NCBI RefSeq assembly: GCF_012277275.1
Contig: NZ_CP051155.1
Coordinates: forward strand, 1,116,001 to 1,180,000
Direction of reading: 5' to 3'
DNA: 64,000 nucleotides
DNA from: Gephyromycinifex aptenodytis
Lineage (GTDB): Bacteria > Actinomycetota > Actinomycetes > Actinomycetales > Dermatophilaceae
This document shows positions 1-9,045 of this stretch, in pieces. The notes under the pieces were generated by a model. That model made no database searches, was not told where the DNA came from, and saw only the letters and a list, made by a program, of their open reading frames with translations. The translations under genes and the position numbers were made by a program. Positions within the stretch are counted from its first letter, which is position 1. Each line of letters begins with the position of its first letter.

Positions 1-853
1 ACCGACCAAGTGCCCCTATCGCAGTGACGGCGGTGGGTTCGCTGAGCAGGGCCTCCACGACTGTCGGCGCGGTCGTGCACTGCCCGAGCCGGTTGGTCTT
101 CCCCCGCCCGTGGTAGTCGCTCGAACCCGTGACATGCAGTCCCAGATCTGCAGCGAGCGCGATCGTGTGCGCGCGTTGGGAATCGTCGTGCTCAGGATGG
201 TCAGCCTCCAGGGCGAACAGCCCCGCCTGCGCCATCTCCGCGATGAGCTGGTCCGGCGCCACCGGCCCGCGGGCGGCGGCGAAGGGGTGCGCCATCACCG
301 GCACACCCCGCGCGGCACGTACCAGTTTCACGACCGCTACCGGGTCCGGGGCGTAGTGGGCGGCGTAGTACGGCGAACCGGTGTACAGGTACTTGGCGAA
401 CGCCTCGTCTCGCTGCTTGACGATTCCCAGCGCTACCAGGGCGTCGGCGATGTGTGGGCGCCCCACGGTGGCCCCCGGTTCGACCTGGGCGCTCACGTCC
501 TTCCAGGTGATGGGCAGGTCTGCAGCCAGCAGTTCGGTGATGCGCCGGGCGCGGCTGTCGCGGCTGTCTCGGGCAGCGCTGAGTTCGGCCAGCAGCGGTT
601 CATCGCTGCGCTCATGCAGGTATGCCAACAGGTGCAGGCTGATTTCCTGCCATTTGCAGGAGATCTCGATGCCACGCAACAGGCTGATCCCGACCCGCTG
701 CGCAGCAGCGCTCGCCTCGTCCCATCCAGAGGTGGTGTCGTGGTCGGTGATCGCGATCAGGTCCAACCCCTGCGCGGCAGCCTTCTCGATGAGTTGGGTC
801 GGGGTGTCCGTCCCGTCGGAGGCCAGCGTGTGGGCATGCAGGTCGGCGATCAC
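1..853 (-). CDS. PHP domain metal-dependent phosphoesterase (3' end cut by window edge)
   Basis: Predicted cytosolic PHP-family phosphoesterase, the family of the YciV/TrpH-type 3',5'-nucleotide phosphatases. The protein begins with Asp-Leu-His-Ala-His (His6, His8) and has the second metal motif Thr-Asp-His-Asp near residues 36-39. Further His/Asp ligands lie in Met-Ala-His-Pro and Ser-Ser-Asp-Tyr-His segments, so the full metal-binding set appears present. About 284 codons are visible with no stop before the left edge; family members run about 280-300 residues, so little is missing. The start is GTG at 853, directly preceded by a TATCCT hexamer and 6 nt, with no ribosome binding site, which suggests leaderless translation. 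The substrate cannot be read from sequence. Confidence 0.88.
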   Translation of the reverse strand, partial: MIADLHAHTLASDGTDTPTQLIEKAAAQGLDLIAITDHDTTSGWDEASAAAQRVGISLLRGIEISCKWQEISLHLLAYLHERSDEPLLAELSAARDSRDSRARRITELLAADLPITWKDVSAQVEPGATVGRPHIADALVALGIVKQRDEAFAKYLYTGSPYYAAHYAPDPVAVVKLVRAARGVPVMAHPFAAARGPVAPDQLIAEMAQAGLFALEADHPEHDDSQRAHTIALAADLGLHVTGSSDYHGRGKTNRLGQCTTAPTVVEALLSEPTAVTAIGALGR

Positions 854-859
854 CGGACC

Positions 860-865
860 AGGATA
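860..865 (-). promoter_or_regulatory. -10 hexamer TATCCT, leaderless start of PHP gene
   Basis: TATCCT on the minus strand is followed by exactly 6 nt and then the GTG start codon. No Shine-Dalgarno sequence fits, so transcription probably begins at the start codon. The same arrangement recurs across the window. Confidence 0.55.
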
Positions 866-975
866 GCGATGCGGCGGCTGCCGCCCGTGAGCAACGAAGG
901 TTGCGACCTACCGGCGCGGCCCACGCCGCTCCCCGAGCCTGCGCGGCAGAGCCCGGGGTACGCGGCGTTGCGGGT

Positions 976-2034
976 TCAGCGCGGCATGAGCACTGTGTAG
1001 TCGAAGTCGAGAACCACATTCGGCAGGTATTTGCCGTCCTCGCCCCGGTACGGGAAGTCGCTGCACGGCAGGTCCTTGGTGGCCACCGTGCGCAATCGCA
1101 GCGCGCCGACGTCGCTGCGGCCGGGGAGCTCCATCTTCTCCAGCACCTGCGACCAGGCGTGGATCGTGTCACCGGCGAAGGTGGGGTTGCAGTGCGCTCC
1201 GGCGTTGATGGCCGCGATGGCGTGAGCGTTGGCCAGCCCGTTGAACGACAGCGAGCGCGCCAGGCTGATGATGTGGCCGCCGTAGATGAGGCGGCGCCCG
1301 ATCTTGCTGTCTTTCTGCATGAACTGGTTGAAGTGCACCTTGGCGGTGTTCTGGTAGAGCCGGGTGGCGAGCATGTGATCGGACTCTTCGATCGTCATGC
1401 CGTCGACGTGATCGATCTGTTCGCCGACTTCGTAGTCACCCCACAGGTGGGCGCTTCCGGCCAGGGTCTGCATGCGCTCGTCGTACCCGTTGGGCAGGTC
1501 GAAAGGTACGACGAGCTCGTCGGCGGGGACCGCTCCGGGCAGGTCGGGGATGCTGGCCTCGCCGACTTCGGAGACCGGTTCGCGCCGGTTGACCATCACC
1601 CAGCGGATGTAGTCCAGCACGACGTCGTCGTCCTGGTTGCGGCCGATGGAGCGGACGTAGACGTTGCCGTTCTTGCCCGAGCTGTTCGGTTTAAGGCCGA
1701 TGACCTCTGAGGTGGTCGTCACGGTGTCGCCGGGGTAGACCGGCGCCCCGAAGCGTCCCCCGGCGTAGCCGAGGTTGGCGACGGCGTTAAGGGAGATGTC
1801 GGGGACGGTTTTGCCGAAGACGAGGTGAAACGCCAGCAGGGAGTCTGCCGGCATCCGGGGGTAGCCGAGGTCGCGGGCGAAGGTCTGCGCGCTGCAGGCG
1901 GCGAAACGGGAGCCGTACAGCGCCGTGTAGAGGGCGATGTCGCCGTCGGTGACCGTGCGCGGGGTGGCATGCACGATCTGCTGCCCGAGGGTGAAGTCCT
2001 CGAAGTAGTTGCCGGGCTCGGTCTTCGTCGCCAT
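976..2034 (-). CDS. MaoC-family dehydratase, mesaconyl-CoA hydratase-like
   Basis: Double hot-dog MaoC protein of 352 residues, the size of mesaconyl-CoA (beta-methylmalyl-CoA) hydratase rather than of single hot-dog enoyl hydratases. The first hot-dog half covers about residues 8-165 and the second about 185-340; the second half holds a Val-His-Phe-Asn segment followed by Tyr-Gly-Gly-His. Family members hydrate mesaconyl-CoA to beta-methylmalyl-CoA in the ethylmalonyl-CoA pathway. Two malyl-CoA lyase-family genes and a matching acyl-CoA dehydrogenase lie within 12 kb on the same strand, which supports this assignment. The ATG start has GAGAGGCAGG upstream. Exact substrate is inferred; a different C4/C5 enoyl-CoA is possible. 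Confidence 0.75.
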   Translation of the reverse strand: MATKTEPGNYFEDFTLGQQIVHATPRTVTDGDIALYTALYGSRFAACSAQTFARDLGYPRMPADSLLAFHLVFGKTVPDISLNAVANLGYAGGRFGAPVYPGDTVTTTSEVIGLKPNSSGKNGNVYVRSIGRNQDDDVVLDYIRWVMVNRREPVSEVGEASIPDLPGAVPADELVVPFDLPNGYDERMQTLAGSAHLWGDYEVGEQIDHVDGMTIEESDHMLATRLYQNTAKVHFNQFMQKDSKIGRRLIYGGHIISLARSLSFNGLANAHAIAAINAGAHCNPTFAGDTIHAWSQVLEKMELPGRSDVGALRLRTVATKDLPCSDFPYRGEDGKYLPNVVLDFDYTVLMPR

Positions 2035-2229
2035 CGGGCGGCCTGCCTCTCTCGTGACGGGTCGGCGGCCGGGGCCGCCTCTGCTGGGAATCTTGCCATC
2101 GACACCGTTCGTTGTGGCTGCCCAGCCGGGCCGAGCCTGCCAGGATCGAGGTGGGCTGCCTCACGTCGTTGTGCCGCTGATGACCGCGTCTGGGACAGTG
2201 AGAAGTACAACGCCAGCCGAGGAGACCCC

Positions 2230-3951
2230 ATGCGATCTACCGTTCTGTCCCCCTCGTCACGTCAAGCTGCCCTCGCGCAGTTGGCCTCCGGACCCGAACT
2301 CGACATCCTGGTTGTCGGTGGCGGCATCACCGGTGCCGGGGTGGCCTTGGATGCGGTCGCTCGCGGTTTGAGCACCGGACTGTTGGAGGCCCGTGACTAC
2401 GCCAGCGGCACTTCCAGCCGGTCGAGCAAGCTCATCCACGGCGGGTTGCGTTATTTGGAGATGCTCGATTTCGGGCTGGTGCACGAGGCTCTGCAGGAGC
2501 GGGGCCGTCTGCTGGATGTCATCGCACCGCACCTCGTGCGGCCGGTGCCCTTCCTGTTCCCCTTCACCCACCGCGGCTGGGAACGGCTCTACATCGGTGC
2601 CGGGGTCGGGCTGTACGACGCGATGGCTCACCTGGGCGGTAACGGCGCGGGCCTGCCGCTGCAGAAGCACCTGACCCGCCGCGCGGCGCTGCGACTGTTC
2701 CCCGGGTTGAAGCCGCACGCGTTCACCGGCGCGTTGCAGTACTACGACGCTCAGGTCGATGATGCTCGGCTGGTTGTGGAGATCATCCGCACGGCTGCCT
2801 CGTTCGGCGCGTTGGTCGCCAACCGCGTCGAAGTGGTCGACTTCCTTCGCCAAGGCGCCCGAGTCACCGGGGTGCGGGCCCGTGACCGGGAGAGCGGGGC
2901 GGAGTTCGAGATCCGGGCCCGCCAGGTCATCAACGCCACCGGGGTGTGGACCGATGACACCCAGCGCATGTTGGCCGAACGCGGGACGTTCAAGGTTCGG
3001 GCGAGCAAGGGCGTGCACATCGTGGTCCCCCGCGATCGGATCAACTCCTCGACCGGCCTGATCCTGCGGACCGAGAAGTCGGTCCTGTTCGTCATCCCGT
3101 GGGGTCGGCACTGGATTGTGGGCACCACCGACACCCCGTGGGAGCACGACAAGTCGCACCCGGCCGCCACCAGGGCCGATATCGACTACATCTTGGACCA
3201 CGTCAACACGGTGCTGTCGACCCCGCTCGGGCACGACGACGTCGAGGGTGTGTACGCCGGGCTGCGGCCGCTGCTGTCCGGGGAGTCCGACAGCACCTCG
3301 AAGCTGTCCCGCGAGCACATCGTCACCCACACCGCACCCGGCCTGGTCGTGGTCGCGGGCGGTAAGTACACGACCTATCGGGTAATGGCCAAGGACGCCG
3401 TCGATGAGGCGGTGAACGCTCTGGCCCGCAAGGTCCCCGAGTCCACGACAGCGAACCTGCCGTTGATCGGGGCTCAGGGGTACCGGGCGTTGCGTAACCA
3501 ACGCGACAGCATGGCCGCCGATTCTGGGCTGCACCCGGCCCGGGTAGAGCACCTGCTGGCACGTTATGGCTCGCTGACCCCAGAGCTGTTGGACATGGTG
3601 CGCGAGGACCCGAGCCTGGCGACGCCGCTGCCGGGTGCCCAGGACTATCTGGGCGTCGAGGCGGCCTATGCGGCAGCGCACGAGGGCGCGCTGCACCTTG
3701 ATGACATCCTGGCCCGGCGTACCCGTATCTCCATCGAGGCCTGGGATCGTGGCGTGGAAGCATCTGCCCGCGCCGCTGAGATCGTCGCGCCCATCCTCGG
3801 CTGGTCGGATGAGTACCGCGAGCACGAGGTCGAGCTGTACCTGGAGCGGGTGCAGGCCGAGCGGGAGTCCCAGACGCAGCCCGATGACGAGTCGGCCGAC
3901 CGGGCCCGGTTGCGCGCCCGCGAGGTGACCGGGGGCTGGACGCACCGCTGA
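2230..3951 (+). CDS. glpD: Glycerol-3-phosphate dehydrogenase, FAD-dependent
   Basis: Peripheral-membrane flavoenzyme that oxidises sn-glycerol 3-phosphate to dihydroxyacetone phosphate and passes electrons to quinone. The 573-residue protein shows the FAD dinucleotide fold Gly-Gly-Gly-Ile-Thr-Gly-Ala-Gly near residues 28-35, the [12 protein letters not shown] motif typical of GlpD/GlpA, and a C-terminal DAO_C region. Length matches actinobacterial GlpD (about 560-590). The ATG at 2230 is preceded by AGGAG at 2220-2224; an in-frame extension further upstream overlaps the divergent MaoC gene and is not needed. It faces away from the MaoC gene and is followed by a strong hairpin, so it is probably monocistronic. 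Confidence 0.95.
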   Translation: MRSTVLSPSSRQAALAQLASGPELDILVVGGGITGAGVALDAVARGLSTGLLEARDYASGTSSRSSKLIHGGLRYLEMLDFGLVHEALQERGRLLDVIAPHLVRPVPFLFPFTHRGWERLYIGAGVGLYDAMAHLGGNGAGLPLQKHLTRRAALRLFPGLKPHAFTGALQYYDAQVDDARLVVEIIRTAASFGALVANRVEVVDFLRQGARVTGVRARDRESGAEFEIRARQVINATGVWTDDTQRMLAERGTFKVRASKGVHIVVPRDRINSSTGLILRTEKSVLFVIPWGRHWIVGTTDTPWEHDKSHPAATRADIDYILDHVNTVLSTPLGHDDVEGVYAGLRPLLSGESDSTSKLSREHIVTHTAPGLVVVAGGKYTTYRVMAKDAVDEAVNALARKVPESTTANLPLIGAQGYRALRNQRDSMAADSGLHPARVEHLLARYGSLTPELLDMVREDPSLATPLPGAQDYLGVEAAYAAAHEGALHLDDILARRTRISIEAWDRGVEASARAAEIVAPILGWSDEYREHEVELYLERVQAERESQTQPDDESADRARLRAREVTGGWTHR

Positions 3952-3996
3952 GGCGCGAACCCGCACGCCCTTCCCAGCAAATCCGTCACGGAGTAT

Positions 3997-4026
3997 GGGC
4001 CCACCGCGCCACGCAGCGGTGGGCCC
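3997..4026 (+). terminator. Hairpin between glpD and lpd
   Basis: An 11-bp perfect inverted repeat (GGGCCCACCGC and its complement) with an 8-nt loop lies 45 bp after the glpD stop. There is no T-tract, as is common for GC-rich actinobacterial terminators. It overlaps the expected -35 region of the lpd promoter, so it could also influence lpd initiation. Confidence 0.6.
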
Positions 4027-4032
4027 TCCGGT

Positions 4033-4038
4033 TAGGCT
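4033..4038 (+). promoter_or_regulatory. -10 hexamer TAGGCT, leaderless start of lpd
   Basis: TAGGCT is followed by 7 nt and then the ATG of lpd at 4046, with no Shine-Dalgarno sequence in the gap. The identical hexamer precedes dapD and the O-methyltransferase gene elsewhere in the window. Confidence 0.6.
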
Positions 4039-4045
4039 GGGACGT

Positions 4046-5440
4046 ATGGCTGATCACTATGACGTCGTCGTGCTCGGCGCTGGTCCTGGCGGCTACGTCG
4101 CCGCCATCCGCGCTGCCCAACTCGGTAAATCCGTAGCGGTTATCGAGAAGAAGTACTGGGGTGGTGTCTGCCTGAACGTGGGCTGCATCCCCTCCAAGGC
4201 GCTGCTGAAGAACGCGGAGCTGGCGCACACGCTTACCCACGAGAAGAAGAAGTACGGCATCGAGGGTGACGCGACGATGTCGTACGGCCCCACACACAAG
4301 CGCAGCCGCCAGGTGAGCGCGGGCATCGTCAAGGGTGTCCACTTCTTGATGAAGAAGAACAAGATCACCGAGATCGACGGCTGGGGCACCCTGCAGAAGG
4401 GCAACACCGTCTCGGTGGAGGGCGACAACGGCACGACTGAGGTCACCTACGACGACCTCATCATCGCCACAGGCGCGACCGTGAAGACGATGGGCATCGA
4501 GCTCAGCGAGAACGTCGTCACCTACGAGGAGCAGATTCTCGATGAGAACCTGCCCAAGAGCATCATCATCGGCGGCTCCGGCGCGATCGGCGTGGAGTTC
4601 GCCTACGTGATGGCCAACTTCGGTGTCGAGGTGACAATCGTCGAGTTCCTGGACCGGATGGTCCCGGCTGAGGATGCCGACATCTCCAAGGAGCTGTTCA
4701 AGCACTACAAGAAGCTCGGCGTGAAAGTCATGACGGGCACCAAGGTCGAATCCGTGCAGGACACCGGTTCCGGCGTCAAGGTCACGGTCTCCCCCGCTGC
4801 GGGTGGTGACTCCCAGGTGCTGGAGGCCGAAAAGATGCTGTGCGCCTTCGGGTTCGCACCTCGCACGCAGGGGTACGGACTGGAGGACCTCGGTGTGGAG
4901 CTCACCGAGCGCGGCGCGATCAAGATCGACGAGTACATGCGCACGAACATCGAGCACGTGTACGCCATCGGCGACGTGACCTCCAAGCTCATGCTGGCTC
5001 ACGTGGCCGAGGCGATGGGCATCGTTGCGGCAGAAACGATCGCCGGCGCTGAGACGATGCCGGTGGATTACGCTTTCATCCCGCGCGCCACCTACTGCCA
5101 CCCGCAGATCGCGTCGATGGGCATGAGCGAGCAGCAGGCGAAGGACGCCGGTCACGAGATCAAGGTCGCCTCGTTCCCCTTCACCGCCAACGGTAAGGCG
5201 CAGGGCTTGGGTGAGGGCGTGGGCTTCGTGAAGGTAGTCGCCGACGCCAAGTACAACGAGATCCTCGGCTGCCACATGATCGGCCCGGACGTGACGGAAC
5301 TGCTGCCGGCGGTCAACGTCGCCAAGCAGTGGGACCTCACGGCCGACGAGGTCAGCCGCACCGTGTTCGCGCACCCGACGCTGGGTGAAGCGGTCAAGGA
5401 GGCCATGCACGGCATCGCCGGGCACATGATCAACTTCTAG
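4046..5440 (+). CDS. lpd: Dihydrolipoyl dehydrogenase (E3)
   Basis: FAD-containing pyridine nucleotide-disulfide oxidoreductase that reoxidises dihydrolipoamide in pyruvate and 2-oxoglutarate dehydrogenase complexes and in glycine cleavage. The 464-residue length equals mycobacterial Lpd. Visible features are the FAD fold Gly-Ala-Gly-Pro-Gly-Gly (residues 11-16), the redox disulfide Cys42-Cys47 in the Gly-Gly-Val-Cys-Leu-Asn-Val-Gly-Cys motif, the NAD fold near residues 180-190, and the C-terminal His-Pro-Thr-Leu-Gly-Glu that supplies the catalytic His-Glu pair. The start at 4046 rests on homology and on the TAGGCT leaderless promoter; an upstream in-frame extension runs through a hairpin and is unlikely to be coding. 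No E1 or E2 gene is nearby. Confidence 0.96.
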   Translation: MADHYDVVVLGAGPGGYVAAIRAAQLGKSVAVIEKKYWGGVCLNVGCIPSKALLKNAELAHTLTHEKKKYGIEGDATMSYGPTHKRSRQVSAGIVKGVHFLMKKNKITEIDGWGTLQKGNTVSVEGDNGTTEVTYDDLIIATGATVKTMGIELSENVVTYEEQILDENLPKSIIIGGSGAIGVEFAYVMANFGVEVTIVEFLDRMVPAEDADISKELFKHYKKLGVKVMTGTKVESVQDTGSGVKVTVSPAAGGDSQVLEAEKMLCAFGFAPRTQGYGLEDLGVELTERGAIKIDEYMRTNIEHVYAIGDVTSKLMLAHVAEAMGIVAAETIAGAETMPVDYAFIPRATYCHPQIASMGMSEQQAKDAGHEIKVASFPFTANGKAQGLGEGVGFVKVVADAKYNEILGCHMIGPDVTELLPAVNVAKQWDLTADEVSRTVFAHPTLGEAVKEAMHGIAGHMINF

Positions 5441-5458
5441 TTCAGCGGCGCTGACTGC

Positions 5459-5498
5459 AGCGGGGGGCAAGGTGACGTGAGTCGCCTTGCCCCCCGCT
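5459..5498 (+). terminator. Terminator after lpd, convergent with thrE
   Basis: A near-perfect 18-bp stem (14 bp AGCGGGGGGCAAGG paired exactly, then one T-G pair and three more) closes on a GTGA loop and is followed by CTTTGTT. It lies between two convergent genes and may act in both directions. Confidence 0.8.
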
Positions 5499-5572
5499 CT
5501 TTGTTGCCGGCGGTAGCGCCACTGTGATGCTGGGCGTGCCAGCCAAGACCACGAGATCGGTCAGGGTGGGGC

Positions 5573-7129
5573 TCAACCGCGAGCGCGGCGCTTCGGCCGC
5601 CGGCGACGACGTGCCGGTTCCTCTTCGATCGGGGCTGTTGAGCGCAGCGCCTTGTCCTTGACGCGGTCGCGGGCTCGGTCCCCGCCGCGCACCTGCCAAC
5701 CGAGGTAGCCGCCCAGGCTGACCCCGCCGGCGATGGCCAGTCCGGTGGCGATCGCACCCATCAACAGGTTCGGACCGTTCGTTTCGGCCGTGACCCGTAC
5801 CGGGGTTTCCACCATGTAGTACAAGGCGCGGAAAACCATTCCGCCGGGGAGGAAACCGACGATCCCGGCCGTCGCCAACGCCAGCGACGGAACCGCGAAC
5901 CGGCCGGCGCTGAGCTGAGAGAGAAAACCCACGACCACGCAGGCGACCGCGGTCGAGGAGACCCGATCAAGATCGAGGCTCAGGAAGAACGCGTAGGCCG
6001 ACCAGCCGATGACGGCCATCGCTACCGACACCAGGATGGTCCGCGGTCCGGCGTAGGTGCCGATCGCGAAGGAGGCAGCGATCATCGCCACCGCAAGGAT
6101 CTGCACTACCAGGTACGGGGCCACCGCCGAAGGCGGGATGACATAGGCGGGGGTTCCCAGCCGCGAGGCGATCGTGATGACGCCGATGACCCCGACCAGC
6201 AGGCCAAGGGTGAGGACGACGACTTCGAAGGTTCGTGCTGAGGCGGTGACGTAGAACCCGTCGATGGCGTCCTGGGCGGCGCCCACCACCGAAAGCCCGG
6301 CCAACTGAACAACGATGCCGGTCGATACCAGCAGCGAGGGGTTGACGTTGAGAAGGAAGTCCGGCAGCCAGTCACGCGAAGCCACCAGGAACATTGCGAT
6401 GGCGGCCGGGATTGCGCCACCGACCATCTGGCCGAAGAATTCCGTCAGTCGCTGCCGGGCGGTCCACATCAGGCAACGGTCGACGATCCCGACGATGATG
6501 GCGGCGAGCAGGATGGCGGTGAGGTTTCCCCCCAGCAGCGCAGCGACCCCGGCTCCCAAAAGCGCGAAAGAGAGCGTCACGACGCCACGGCGGTAGGCCG
6601 GCGGTCGCTCCATGATCCGCTCGAAGCGCCCGCGGGCTTCCTCCAGGGGCAGGCCGTTATCGGTGATGTCGGTGATGAGGGCATAGGTGCGCGCGAGGCG
6701 CTCGTAGTCGGCAGTGCGGACCCGCACTGTTCGCACCATCGTCACCGGGTCGGCCAGCGGGCCGCGGTGGTGGGTGACGGTGATGGCGGTGAAGGTGACA
6801 TCGACGTGCACCGAGCGCAGCCCGTACGCCTTGGTCACGGACAGCACGTTGGCGGTCACGTCGGCCGCCGAAGCCCCGGTGGCAAGCGTCGATTCCGCGA
6901 TCCGCATCGCAAGGTCGATGACTGATCGAGAGCGGGCGTGTTCGATCCCGTCATTGATCTCTTTGAGATCCAGGCCCCAGGTAGGCGCGTCTACAGCGCG
7001 CACCGCGTCCTTGGCGCGACGCAGGAACGCACCACCCATGCTCGTCTTCTGGGTGGGCGAAGGGCGCCCCGTCCCGACTGGGTCAGCGCTGAAGGTTCCC
7101 GGTTCGAGTGTCGGGAACGAGCCCGTCAT
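5573..7129 (-). CDS. thrE: Threonine/serine exporter, ThrE family
   Basis: Integral membrane exporter of the ThrE family (DUF1212/ThrE plus ThrE_2 halves). The cytosolic N-terminal part of about 200 residues is followed by roughly ten hydrophobic helices between residues 215 and 480, then a short basic tail rich in Arg and Lys. In Corynebacterium the homologue exports threonine and serine and has 489 residues; here it is 518 with the chosen start. I chose ATG at 7129 because it has GGCGGGA upstream and a TACTCT -10-like element 18 nt before it; a longer in-frame version starting at 7225 or 7294 cannot be excluded. The gene stands alone, convergent with lpd. Confidence 0.85.
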   Translation of the reverse strand: MTGSFPTLEPGTFSADPVGTGRPSPTQKTSMGGAFLRRAKDAVRAVDAPTWGLDLKEINDGIEHARSRSVIDLAMRIAESTLATGASAADVTANVLSVTKAYGLRSVHVDVTFTAITVTHHRGPLADPVTMVRTVRVRTADYERLARTYALITDITDNGLPLEEARGRFERIMERPPAYRRGVVTLSFALLGAGVAALLGGNLTAILLAAIIVGIVDRCLMWTARQRLTEFFGQMVGGAIPAAIAMFLVASRDWLPDFLLNVNPSLLVSTGIVVQLAGLSVVGAAQDAIDGFYVTASARTFEVVVLTLGLLVGVIGVITIASRLGTPAYVIPPSAVAPYLVVQILAVAMIAASFAIGTYAGPRTILVSVAMAVIGWSAYAFFLSLDLDRVSSTAVACVVVGFLSQLSAGRFAVPSLALATAGIVGFLPGGMVFRALYYMVETPVRVTAETNGPNLLMGAIATGLAIAGGVSLGGYLGWQVRGGDRARDRVKDKALRSTAPIEEEPARRRRRPKRRARG

Positions 7130-7462
7130 CGTCCCGCCAGGGCTCTCAGAGTAGGTGGGGTTAACTTGTGGTTTAACGAAATTGGCGCCGGACTGTGCAG
7201 CCGCGAGATGCTCGGACACATTCATCACTGTGGGGCATGGGTAACGTCGCGGGCAAACTGCCCGGTAGACCTGATGAGACGTCTCTTGCGGCACCGCCCA
7301 GAGCAGGGGCCTGCACGCTGGTCTGCCCCCTCTGGTCGCGACATTGTCGGCGGTGTCTTGGGTTCGGTGCGCTCCCGGGAACCGCGCCCGCTAGGTATTG
7401 CAGCGCAACCGATGTCGCAGCCCCCCGGTCTGCCCTGCTGCCCGGCGTGGCAGCATGACGAG
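7130..7462. other. Divergent promoter region between thrE and pepP
   Basis: This 333-bp stretch has no convincing gene. It holds the promoters of the two divergent genes. Near 7157-7178 is an AT-richer imperfect inverted repeat (GTTAACTTGTGGTTTAAC) that could be a regulator site for thrE. Nothing else is recognisable. Confidence 0.45.
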
Positions 7463-8968
7463 GTGAGTGAAAAACAACCCGCCAAAGCCAGCCATCGAAG
7501 CAGCCCCAACAGCGACGCATTCCGCTCCTTCATCGCCCAAGGCTGGGCGCCCCGTGATCAGACCCGACCACGGTTGTGCGAAGCCGCCCGGTACGCCGCG
7601 CCGCGTCGCGCCGCCCTGTCCGAGGCGTTCCCGGGCCAGCGGTTGGTGATTCCGGCGGGCGGGCTCAAGGTGCGCAGTAACGACTGCGATTACGTCTTCC
7701 GTCCCCACAGCGCCTTCGCCCACCTCACCGGTTTGGGCAGCGACCGTGAACCGGACGCCGTCCTCGTGCTGGACCCCCTCGAAGAGGGCGGCCATGAAGC
7801 GGTCCTGTACTTCCGTCCGCTGGCGCCGCGCGAGAGTGAAGAGTTCTTCGCCGACTCCCGTTACGGAGAGTTCTGGGTAGGCGCCCGCCCGACGCTGGAA
7901 AGCATGCAGGCCGAGTTGGGCCTCCAGACCCGCCACATCGAGCAGCTCCCCGACGCCCTGGCCAAAGACGCAGGCCTGGTGGAGTTGCGGGTGATCCGAG
8001 ATGCCGACGCAGAGATCGCCGCGTTGGTCGATCAGGTCCGTTCCACCAGCGGCGCCCTGACCTCGCACGAGCAGGTGGAGCAGAACGCCCTGGCCGACGC
8101 CGAACTGGCCCGGCACACCTCGACCATGCGACTCCTCAAGGACGAGTGGGAAGCCGACCAGATGCGCGACGCATGCGCCGGCACCGCCAGGGCCTTCGAA
8201 GCGGTCGTCGCCGACCTACCTGAAGCCGTCCGTCGCGGCCGCGGTGAACGCTGGGTGGAAGGCACCTTCGGGTTGCACGCTCGCCACCACGGCAACGGGG
8301 TCGGGTATGACTCGATCTGCGCCAGCGGCGACCACGCCAACACCTTGCACTGGATCAAGAACACCGGCGACCTGCGCGATGGCGACCTGTTGCTGCTGGA
8401 CGCCGGCATCGAGGTCGATTCACTGTTCACCGCCGACGTGACCCGCACGCTGCCGATCTCAGGCAGGTTCACCCCGGCCCAGCGCAAAATCTATGACGCG
8501 GTCTACGCGGCCCAGTGCGCCGGGATCGAGGCGTGTCGCCCAGGCAACACCTTCAAGGATGTCCACGCGGCCGCCATCCGCGTCATCGCCGAGCATCTCT
8601 TCACCTGGGGTCTGCTCCCTGAAGGGGTCAGCGTCGAGGAATCCCTCGACCCCGAAGGCCAGTACCACCGGCGCTGGATGGTGCACGGCACCAGCCACCA
8701 CCTGGGCCTGGACGTGCACGACTGCCAGCTTGCCCTGCGCGAGGACTACATGGAGGGCGAGTTGCGTCCCGGCATGGTCCTGACCGTCGAGCCCGGCCTG
8801 TACTTCAAGGCCGACGACGAACTTGCGCCCGAAGAGTTCCGCGGCATCGGGGTGCGGATCGAAGACGACATCCTCATCACCCAGGACGGGCACGAGAACC
8901 TCTCGGCCATGCTCCCGCGCACCGCCGATGACGTCGAGGCGTGGATGGCTCGCATCCTCGCCGGCTGA
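7463..8968 (+). CDS. pepP: Xaa-Pro aminopeptidase (aminopeptidase P)
   Basis: Cytosolic M24B metallopeptidase that removes N-terminal residues preceding proline. The 501-residue protein has an N-terminal AMP_N domain (about residues 40-190) and a C-terminal pita-bread catalytic domain. Dinuclear Mn ligands are visible in order: Asp in Leu-Leu-Asp-Ala-Gly, Asp in Thr-Ala-Asp-Val-Thr-Arg, His in His-Gly-Thr-Ser-His-His-Leu-Gly, Glu in Thr-Val-Glu-Pro-Gly-Leu-Tyr, and Glu in Val-Arg-Ile-Glu-Asp-Asp. The start is GTG at 7463; CAGCAT lies 6 nt before it, a weak leaderless arrangement, and no better start is visible. The coding frame stays open far upstream but without homology. Followed by a hairpin terminator. 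Confidence 0.93.
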   Translation: MSEKQPAKASHRSSPNSDAFRSFIAQGWAPRDQTRPRLCEAARYAAPRRAALSEAFPGQRLVIPAGGLKVRSNDCDYVFRPHSAFAHLTGLGSDREPDAVLVLDPLEEGGHEAVLYFRPLAPRESEEFFADSRYGEFWVGARPTLESMQAELGLQTRHIEQLPDALAKDAGLVELRVIRDADAEIAALVDQVRSTSGALTSHEQVEQNALADAELARHTSTMRLLKDEWEADQMRDACAGTARAFEAVVADLPEAVRRGRGERWVEGTFGLHARHHGNGVGYDSICASGDHANTLHWIKNTGDLRDGDLLLLDAGIEVDSLFTADVTRTLPISGRFTPAQRKIYDAVYAAQCAGIEACRPGNTFKDVHAAAIRVIAEHLFTWGLLPEGVSVEESLDPEGQYHRRWMVHGTSHHLGLDVHDCQLALREDYMEGELRPGMVLTVEPGLYFKADDELAPEEFRGIGVRIEDDILITQDGHENLSAMLPRTADDVEAWMARILAG

Positions 8969-8993
8969 GAACCCCAGCTCACGACGTTCACGC

Positions 8994-9033
8994 AGAAGGC
9001 GGCGGCACCCGTTCGAGGGTGTCGCCGCCTTCT
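8994..9033 (+). terminator. Terminator after pepP, convergent with acyl-CoA dehydrogenase
   Basis: A 16-bp stem with one mismatch (AGAAGGCGGCGGCACC against its complement) and a short GTTCGAG-type loop sits between two convergent stop codons and can serve both genes. Confidence 0.75.
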
Positions 9034-9045
9034 GTCATGTGTAGG

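Noticed and set aside
2257-3966. A 569-codon open frame antisense to glpD
   Set aside because: No homology-like motifs and biased composition; glpD is well supported on the + strand.
7095-7118. A GTTCCCG...CGGGAAC hairpin with a GGTTCGA sequence resembling a tRNA T-arm
   Set aside because: No acceptor, D or anticodon arms can be found around it, and it lies inside the thrE coding start.
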